Assembly: GCA_963930775.1 (NCBI GenBank)
Contig: OZ005689.1
Coordinates: 27,850,044 to 27,914,043, forward strand
Origin: Cliona cf. orientalis
Lineage: Eukaryota > Porifera > Demospongiae > Clionaida > Clionaidae
Length of the DNA: 64,000 nucleotides
Direction: 5' to 3'
A program made the position numbers and the translations under genes. The notes below the pieces were generated by a model. It was not told the DNA's origin. It was given only the letters and a program-made list of their open reading frames with translations, and searched no databases. Positions within the stretch are counted from its first letter, which is position 1. Every line of letters starts with the position of its first letter. This document shows positions 56,385 to 64,000 of this stretch, piece after piece.

Positions 56385-58713
56385 TTATCGTTTAGGTGGA
56401 GGAGGTGTTGCTGGCGGATTCAGAAGTTCTTCAGGGTGTGGAGTTCCACGCTTACTTCCACCAGGCCTCGGAACAGTTGGCAGAGGATAAGTCGTATCTT
56501 GATCGTTTGGTGGGTAAAAGGGCCTGATTTGCTCATAAAGATACCACTGACGATCAGAATTCAAACCTTTCAGTGGTATCACATCTGGCTTAGTATCTAC
56601 GTTGGGTGTCCAAGGCTCCTTGAGCAAGTCGATATCCTGCTCGACTGTATCACTCCTCTCTCTGACGAAGACATGCCCGGAAGAAGATGATGTGATGCGG
56701 AAGTGATGAAGTTTCTTGATCCCCGAAACCTTCTTAAATTGAGTGGCAAAAAGGTTGGTCCAGTCCAGTATAGAGACGATAGTGGTGCCATCCTCGCGAG
56801 AAACTAGCTGGGCAACGTTACACTCAGCTGAGGTGTTGACTACTTCAGTGATGTTGTGGAGGCTACCCACTTTCGTCCACCTGTACTGGCGCTTAAACAG
56901 ACCAAAACACCAGTCTGGAGAAAACTTCGTATGACCAACGGGAAGGAAAGACAATGTGATGTTGGAGTGTTGATTCGTCATCACCCTCCACGCCAAATAT
57001 TGCACCATACCGTTGTTTTTATTCTGTCCGGTGCAATTATCAGCGTGGAGAAAGACGTCCTTCTCTCTAAAGCCGTGATTGTGGAAGAAGTCCAGCCGAC
57101 TGACCACAGCATTGGCACCCTTGCCGCAACCACCTGCCTCGTCCGTCAAAAAGTTGACTTGCCTGGGGAGTACCTCGCAGTTGACACCAAACACGGTACA
57201 CTTCCTGGATTTCAAGAAGTAGATCGGTCTAGGCTGCAGGGGGTCTGATGGATAATGGACTTGCTGGGCATAGTCGAAGGAGTAGTGCACTTTGATGTTG
57301 TTGGAGTTGCAAGGAGTGTGTGACCACGGTGCTGGAGGAGTGAACTCGCCATTGGTGACAAAGTGTGCTTGAACACTCTCCTTGCACTCCTCACATACAG
57401 CCTTGTATTGTGCTCTCTCCATCTTCACAACTCGAAGGTGTTCAAGTGCGTCACTGATTGTGGAGGACTTCTCAGTTTCTGAACCATTGGCCATATGCAC
57501 AATAACAGCACTGTTCTGCTGACATTACCAGCAAAGATATTCATTATGACGACTGATGGTACAAGAGTTCGCCACAGGTAGCAAAAGGTCGTGTATGCTA
57601 CTGGATGGATGGTACCCTCGACTTCAGCTGCTGCATGATACACCTTCCAAACTGCTCGCTTTGACACGCTCGATGGTAGGAGCTGGAGGTCATCGCGGCT
57701 GTATCCCGGAATCCTGCCAGGAAGAAGCAATGCGTGCTGCTCGGCATAACTAAACAGGATGCGCACAACGTACTCAGTGGAAGTGAAAGACAGAAATGTC
57801 TGGGTTGTTTGTGTTACCATGAACTCTGGGACACAGACCATTGCTCTTCACATTCTTCGTCAGGTTCTTCAGCCGCTTCTCACCGATTCCGTGGAGAAAC
57901 CGAAACATCTTTAAACGGACTGGTTTGCCCTGGTGTGTGAAGGTGGTGTAGCACTTCTCACGGTCATCCTCTTTGTGTCGTGCTAGGGTGGAGACGATAT
58001 CGCTCGTGTTCATTCCCTCCATAAGCTGACCCATGATGACCATATCCAACTCAGCAGGGGTCAGTTCAGCGCGTGATCCTCTGAATTCTTCAACGTAGCT
58101 CAGTGAGAACTGCTGGCTGCAGGGACTCCCTTTCAGTTTGTGGCAACCACACCTGGTGGACATGAAGGTGGAGATAGTAGCTACTTCTTCTGTGTCAGTA
58201 GGACGTGAGGTGACGGTCACTGTAGATGCGACTACGTTAAGGCCTTGCAGAGCTACATACACTCGCTCCTCCGTATCCACCAGCTCACTAGGTGCAGTCT
58301 TATCTCCGTCATTGTGCATGAGCTTGCCAGCAGAGTCTGTAGAGTTTAGTAGGTAGTATTGTGTATTAGTGTGTATTATTAATTCCTTCGTGTTTGTTCT
58401 TTCAATGTATCCATGATAGCAAATTTTGTGCATTTTAATAGTATTAATTAATATTATCTGTATTTTATGTTATTTTCATGTGCACATAATTCTCTACTCA
58501 ATTCTATGGCTACATTACTGCACCTTCCAAGCTGTGTGTACTGCCAGGTGTGCAGCTGTCATCCTCCAGGTCATCATCGTCCTCAGCATCAGCAGAAGAG
58601 GTAAAGTAATCTTCAATTACCTCTAGGAGGGCCTGCTGATCACCACTGCTGAAGCCTAGGAAGGCATTCACTGCCTTGGCAACCTCAGAAGCACCCACAG
58701 AATTAGAGACCAT
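56385..58713 (-). pseudogene. DUF7869-like putative transposase, copy D (lightly broken)
   Basis: First exon 58520-58713 (FLGFSSGDQQALLEVIEDYF). A second exon, entering near 58340, begins around GKLMHNDGDK and holds CGCHKLKGSPC, ELTPAELDMVIMGQL and FRFLHGIGEKRL. From there to 56385 the coding region has no intron but two breaks: a one-base shift near 57800 between HGNT and the FTSTEYVVRILF segment, and a shift with TAA near 57530 where relatives read CW-x-CQQNS. The last 370 codons are open and contain a coiled coil, YSFDYAQQVHYPSDP, LTDEAGGCGKGAN, LHADNCTGQNKNN, VGHTKFSPDWCFGLFKRQYR and a Pro-rich tail, without the CCHC knuckle of copy C. Candidate catalytic Asp residues are all kept. Confidence 0.8.
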
Positions 58714-59040
58714 ACCATACCATACCGTAGCATATTGTAGTAGATGCCAGCGATTAAGCGCTAAGTACTTCCAAGTACTAGCTTGTGCATAGTATTATTA
58801 GTACTTACCTAGTCCGTGCACGCGGAGATAGATTGAGAGAGGGCTCTATTTCGAAGCTATCGTTCGAATGAAGACAGCCGTTTCTGGATTCGAAATTTCA
58901 CCAGAAGGTGAGGAAAGGATCGTAGATAGTTATGTCATAACCTCAGTTTCCCGGATGTATGACCCGGGCGCCTATATACACGCGTACTGAAAATTTTTAT
59001 AGTGCGCAAAGTGGGCCCTTTTCTCAAATCCGCTCACAAT

Positions 59041-59340
59041 TAATACTCAAGAAGCTTAAAAGGTGAGCGAACATACAGTAGTTCAATGAATCTAGCTGTA
59101 TCTAGATAGCCCGCTAGCGGGTACTGCTACTGTGCTGACTAGGTGGGTCAAAATGAAGGCTTATTTCGCCTTTGTATAGTACGACTAGCCTCCGAAGACG
59201 ACGGCAACAGTTAGAAGGAGGGGTGTTCGACATGTATATGACACAATCTGAACTTTGACAAATTTCTGAGATACTAAAAATGCGCATGGTGTGAACCGCA
59301 CATGGATCCCTTATGGAGGGTTTTCCCAAATTTTTGTTAT
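59041..59340. mobile_element. right-half fragment of a TGTGAC-type MITE
   Basis: AAGAAGCTTAAAAGGTGAGCGAACATACAGTAG through AATGAAGGCTTATTTCGCC to GGAGGGTTTTCCCAAAT matches the right halves of the elements at 60777 and 61623. Element D lies directly to its left. Confidence 0.7.
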
Positions 59341-59373
59341 TGTACACGTTAAAATATTGAAGGCAAAGAAAAC

Positions 59374-60450
59374 TCACCTCCACAGCTGAGCTGGTTCTTG
59401 CACCAGTGATGGATTCCATCACTGCCACTGGTGCACACAGGATCCTGTGTAAAAATTAAGACACAATTTGTTCAACCATAAAAGTTGCTAAAAAGTACAA
59501 AAATACCTCCAGTCGTATCGTTGTCGCTGTCAACAAAAAGCGCCTAATCTCAATATCTGCGCACCTTATAATTAGTGAGTCTTACAAAAATTTGCTTCAG
59601 AGCGATTGATAAGGGCCATGAAGGTTACAAATCGTACAATTGTTTGGCCACGATTGTCTATGGTTGACCACGTGCTTTCTGCTCATGCACGCACACAAGT
59701 ACATAGGTAAAGTTCGTCAATGCAATGGATTGCGTTATGTGCATAGCAACTCTGGGTGGTATGCACAATGCATATCACCCAGCTTTTCTAGCGTTGCCTG
59801 ACCCTACAATAGCAAGCGATGGCTTGCATACCCGTAGAATCAGTGTTCTCCCCAAGCAAACTTTAAGGAATGATAGGAGGGTGTGGTGTAGGTGGAGCTT
59901 GTAGCCACATCAAAGCTTTGGGGTTATCTCCATTCCACACATCAAAGGGAATTCTGCATTGAAGGCTTGTTGGGCTGACATGCCTTAGGTATGCTATGGA
60001 GAACTCTGGAAGATAGGAGCTATAGACCATCCCTGGGAAGGGTCCCCGACCTTTCAGCAATATTTGTGACTGTCTACGGGAAAACCCAGAATATGGGATC
60101 CGCGGGCTGTACTGAACTAGAGACAGAATAATGTACGTTTTCTACCCATGACTTGCCACATTTGTATACTAATAATTGCTCTTGTGCTCAATGTTCACCA
60201 GTATGGTAAAGATCACAATAATGCTCTATGTAACTAACGATCATTTCAGCATGCCTCGTGAACCACCCACCTTAGAGCAGCACGGAGTTATAGATGTGGG
60301 GAGGGGGCTATTAGAAATCCACTGCTCACAGATCATACATTTACAACTTTTAACCTTTTCCAAGTGGGCGATCATTCTTAGCTTACTACGAATTAATCTT
60401 TTGATTTCTCTGGATGATCAACAGGAGACAGCTCCAATGGAGAACAGTTG
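59374..60450 (-). pseudogene. duplicate fragments of the 50.4-52.3 kb gene region
   Basis: 59374-59450 repeats the exon at 52227-52300 with a 4-base deletion that breaks the frame. 60265-60345 repeats 52485-52560 (GGGGCTATT-GAAATCCACTG-TCACAGATCA-ACATTT). The stretch between shows no other gene. Confidence 0.6.
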
Positions 60451-60548
60451 ATTGTCTTGCACAAGCATGCTGTCATCTCCGAATATGCCATATTATAGTG
60501 CGCCAAACGAAACGTTTCAAAATAAAGTTATCATCATCAGGTGGCACA

Positions 60549-60756
60549 TACCGTATAGCGGGAAACTTTCGAGGGAGAAAACTCATGAATTTCACGATTT
60601 TCAGCCATCCGCGAAAGTTTTCTCCACAAAATTCTAGGCATGCCACACCCATTATCCGATCAGTTTTTGCATTCCGTGAAAGTTTTCTTCGCAAAATGCT
60701 CCTTTCCTACCGATCCGCGAAAGTTTTCTCCCTCGAAAATTTCCCGCTATATGGTA
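60549..60756. mobile_element. palindromic MITE, TACCGTATAGCGGGAAA ends
   Basis: TACCGTATAGCGGGAAACTTTCG and the reverse complement of the right end (TACCATATAGCGGGAAATTTTCG) are inverted repeats. GCGAAAGTTTTCTCC recurs inside. It is followed by a short TATGG microsatellite (60752-60776). Confidence 0.88.
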
Positions 60757-60776
60757 TGGTATGGTATGGTATGGTA

Positions 60777-61391
60777 TGTGACCGGATCTCAGAAAACCCG
60801 CCATATTCATCAATCCATGAAATTTTAGTTAGCTGTATATTTGGATAGCTGTATCATAGGGCTAACCTGCCTCCAAGTCTGAGACACGTCGCACGCTTGG
60901 CTGTGGAGCTAGAGCGCTTAGTTTGCGATAGCGCCACACCCTCAATAATCGAGATATTACTGTTTAAAGGCGTTGCTATGCACGTGTATGGCATTTCTGT
61001 ATACTACGCGTGAACCGGAAATCAATTAAATGGACCTGGGCAGAGCCGTTTGAAATAAATGAAAATATCAAGCAAGGGTCAGATTTCAATGTTGACAACA
61101 GTCGGCGATTGTTCTAAGATGCCCAAGAAGCTAAATAGGTGAGTGAACGTACAGTAGCTTGATGAATCTAGCTGTATCTAGGTAGAGAATTCTAATTAGC
61201 ACCCATAGCAACGGGCTCTGTGTATGACGGCCGTACTGACTAGGCCGGTCAAGATGAAGGCTTATTTTGCCTTGGTAACTTACATTTACCCTCCGTAGGC
61301 GGTGGCAACAGTTAGTAGAAGGGTTCTTTGACATAGATATGACAAAAACTGGACTTTGATATTTTTTGACTGTTGATACTAAGAACGCGCC
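60777..61391. mobile_element. TGTGACC-type MITE, right end lost
   Basis: Begins TGTGACCGGATCTCAGAAAA and is collinear with the complete copy at 61623-62250 (GGAGCTAGAGCGCTTAGTTTGCGAT, GCCACACCCTCAATAAT, GGACCTGGGC-GAGCCGTT, GCCCAAGAAGCTAAA) until ACGCGCCATAT at 61391, where similarity stops. Confidence 0.85.
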
Positions 61392-61622
61392 ATATACTTA
61401 ATAACTTCCTTGAGGGGAGCTATGCTCCTCGCCCATTCGACTCCACCTTCCAAGCTGAAAACATTATTCTCTGGATTGTCATGGAACGGCACAACAGCGT
61501 GCAAATAATAGACTTTCATGACAAAATCCAGAGGTACTATGACTGTTCCCAACGTGCCAACAGTGAACTGACACTGCAAAATATATAATTAATAATACCA
61601 TATTATAATGTGTTATGGCATA

Positions 61623-62250
61623 TGTGACCGTCCATGGGAAAACCCGCCATATGGAATTTTTTTATGAAAGTTGAGTTTGATGCATATATGCTAACTCGCG
61701 TTTAAGTTCTAGACTGATCATGTGCTTCGTTGTGGAGATACAGCGCTTTGTTTGCGATCACGCCACACCCTCAATAATTGAGAATTTACTGTCCAAAGAC
61801 GTTGCTATGCACGCGTGTGGCGTTTCCGCATGCTACGTATGACTTGGAAATCAATTAAATGGACCTGGGCGGAGCCGTTCGAAATGAACGTAAAGGTCAA
61901 GCAAGAGTTAAATTTCGTTGTTGACAGCGACAGCCGATTGTTCTTAGATGCCCAAGAAGCTAAAAAGGTGAGTGAACGTACAGTAGTTCGATGAATCTAG
62001 GTAGAGAATTCTAATTAGCGCCCATAGCAACGGCCTCCGTGTACGGCAGCTGTACACACTAGGTAGGTCAAAATGAAGGCTGATTTCGCCCTTTTTAACT
62101 TACGGTTAGCCTCCGTAGACGATGGCAAAGGTTAGTAGAAAGGTCTATGACAAAAACTCAACTTTGACATTTTTTGACTTGAGGTACTAAAACGCGCATT
62201 GGGCGAATAACACGCTGATCTCTTATGCCGGGTTTTCCCGGACGGTCACA
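61623..62250. mobile_element. complete TGTGACC-type MITE, 628 bp
   Basis: TGTGACCGTCCATGGGAAAA-CCCGCCATA at the left; the reverse complement of the right end reads TGTGACCGTCCGGGAAAACC-CGGCATAA. TA flanks at 61621-61622 and 62251-62252. Same terminal motif as elements A and B, so it is likely mobilised by a DUF7869-type protein. Confidence 0.9.
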
Positions 62251-63143
62251 TATGAGAAAAGGGCTTGGCGCAACATAGGATATTGCCAAATTTTGTAAAC
62301 TGTCACCATTCCAAGCCAGTGAGAGCCCTAGCCTTCAATCCTATTAATCCTCGGCACATGCATCTGGACTGCCATCAGACTATAAAGGCTTCTTTTAGAT
62401 TCAAAGGTGTGTATGTATGGCTAGTGATAGATCAAACAAGATGACTGGCTCATCACTGCATGCGTGATCGTAGCACACTGGCAGATAGGCTTCTTGGCTT
62501 TTGGTGCAAACTGCTGACATAGCACTAGCACCATATGGCGCACCTCACAGAACAAAATGCAACTACCATGATGAAAGTGACATGGCATACAAAATTGTGA
62601 TCCTGTACAAAACTGCTGAGCTTAAATCCCTTGAGAGACCAGTTCACTACCTAGTTGAGGGTTTAGCATCTATGGTGTCCAGTTTGTTTAGCAATTTGTG
62701 CCATTTACTTCACGGATCCAACACTAGACGCTTGCTCCTGATCCAAGCTGTGAGCTACCAATGCAAGGCATAAAACGGCATTTTTTAATACGAATGGCTC
62801 GTTCTATTTTGCATGCGCATTTAAGAGACCTAAACTAATGAACAAGGCTAAGAAACCCATTAGATTGGTAACCGTGTCGAAGCTCAAAATCTAATCAGTT
62901 AATTATTGTGTACTAGTTTGTGACTAAATCTAAAACACAACGAACTATAACAGCATGTGCGAATAAGGTTTTTTCTTTATTCCCAAGAGTGTGGGGGAGA
63001 CGTTCAACCTGTTAAACCATTAATTTTGTAGACCGGTCTGTCTATGTTTTGTTCTACTACTCAGAGGTATCCCCCAACCTTAAAAAAATTTCCTAGAAAA
63101 TCCTTGGCATTTATACCAGTGTTGTAGCCAGCATATTATTATA
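62251..63143. other. no feature recognised
   Basis: A 90-codon frame at 62501-62773 has no recognisable domain and no splice support. Otherwise featureless. Confidence 0.4.
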
Positions 63144-63420
63144 TGTGACCGGATTTGGGAAAACCCTCCGTATGGGATTTTTTCAGAAAATTGAGTTTGA
63201 TGCATAGTTGATAAGCTTTACCATAGAGCTAACCCGCGTTCAAGTCTTAGGCCGATTGCGTGCTTGGTTGTGGAGATACAGCGCTTTGTTTGCGATCGCG
63301 CAACACCCCCAATAATCAGGGATAATTAAAATGTAAACGTGGATAGGAAACCCGCCGTATAACATATTGCGCACTCCGCGTTGCGCGCGGGAAGGGAAAT
63401 ATACGGAGAGAAACGGAGAT
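63144..63420. mobile_element. left-end copy of a TGTGACC-type element
   Basis: Starts TGTGACCGGATTTGGGAAAA then CCCTCCGTAT, and follows the MITE body (GTGGAGATACAGCGCTTTGTTTGCGATCGCG). Similarity fades after about 63420. No right end is seen within the window; 63420-64000 shows nothing else. Confidence 0.75.
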
Positions 63421-64000
63421 AATAATGAGCACCTGGAGAAGACTGTTATCTATATACCGCAGCTATGCGGGAAGCTGAAGGGTGTTAATATGACGGAAAT
63501 GCCAGAAGTATCCTCGGAAGTCAACTAGTAGCCGCCTTGACTCGGGTTGGCGGGAAAGCGCGCTCATACAAATAGCAGATTGAGTCCAGAGTTCAGGTAC
63601 ATATGGCTCAATAATCAGTGTATATGGAATTTGTGTTAGGTTATCTATAAACCAAGAGCATGAAAACATGTGAATTCAAGATAGTTAACTTTGTAGTGGG
63701 TGGCTACATGAGGCTATTGCTTTATAGAATCATTATTGTCCCACATTGCTCTATTTTACTCCCGGTTTGACTATTTGCAAGTCAGACTTTCATTGCTTCC
63801 ATGGTGTGTGCATTTGTGTTAGGGTTATCTTTTGTTCATATTGGTTTTAGTCCTAAATAGGGTGATATATAAGAGACTGAATGAATACCATATAAGGTTA
63901 TTTTTGCTAAACTAGTAAAATATTATTAAGCAACTGTTTTATTAATCTCAAATTTAATGCAGATTTGCTTGATAGTAACAATATGCCAATAGTGAAGAAA

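Larger units (their letters stand above)
54343..59038. mobile_element. DNA transposon D, DUF7869-type
   Basis: Left TGTGAGCGAATTTGAGAAAA-GGGCCCACTT and the reverse complement of the right end (TGTGAGCGGATTTGAGAAAA-GGGCCCACTT) match with one difference in 30 bases. Flanks read ATAAT before and ATTAA after, a 2-bp AT duplication. The element end shares GTGA-CGGAT-TGAGAAAA with element B. The gene is on the minus strand at the right. The left 2 kb is non-coding, with about 150-bp direct repeats (54810-55130) and a smaller inserted element. Confidence 0.9.

Noticed and set aside
62501-62773. 90-codon frame as a possible host gene
   Set aside because: No recognisable domain, no splice or promoter support and a length easily reached by chance.

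Overview
The window is a repeat-dense stretch of a eukaryotic, almost certainly metazoan, nuclear genome. Supporting signs are spliced genes with GT-AG introns, a BEL/Pao retrotransposon (a superfamily known only from animals), a Ty3/gypsy element, piggyBac, and many MITEs. The mix of KDZ-like, piggyBac, BEL and DUF7869-like elements would suit a sponge or another early-branching animal, but that placement is a guess. I found no convincing intact host gene and no rRNA, tRNA or CRISPR array.

Layout. 0.85-3.1 kb: a degenerate minus-strand gene with a proline-rich repeat. 4.3-8.8 kb: decayed DNA transposon 'A' with a DUF7869-like gene. 9.56-14.87 kb: a young Ty3/gypsy element. 15-20.9 kb: MITEs and repeats. 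20.96-47.94 kb: a four-level nest. A piggyBac transposase gene (20.96-21.80 and 46.91-47.94 kb) is split by DUF7869-type element 'B' (21796-46904). B is itself split by a BEL element (22345-29214, which carries a TTAA-flanked MITE) and by a 14.3-kb KDZ-like element (32403-46728). The KDZ-like transposase gene is in turn interrupted, within an intron, by an intact DUF7869-type element 'C' (40263-42793). 50.4-54.2 kb: an unrecognised minus-strand gene, a tandem duplication, and a Mutator-like element with a Ulp1-PHD pseudogene and a 9-bp target duplication. 54.34-59.04 kb: DUF7869-type element 'D'. 59-64 kb: MITEs whose ends match those of A, B and D.

The main result is that B, C and D, which carry proteins with the motifs HADNC-GQNKN and GHTKFSPD, are bounded by terminal inverted repeats beginning TGTGA(C/G), next to 2-bp (TA or AT) duplications. 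Element A keeps one such end. The conserved protein is therefore best explained as the transposase of a DNA transposon group, and C keeps one uninterrupted 704-codon frame. A second candidate system is the KDZ-like element. It pairs a CxC5/CxC6- and chromodomain-bearing transposase with a divergently transcribed DUF3987-like P-loop protein, between short inverted repeats and a 9-bp duplication. Removing it puts the flanks of B in register with element A.
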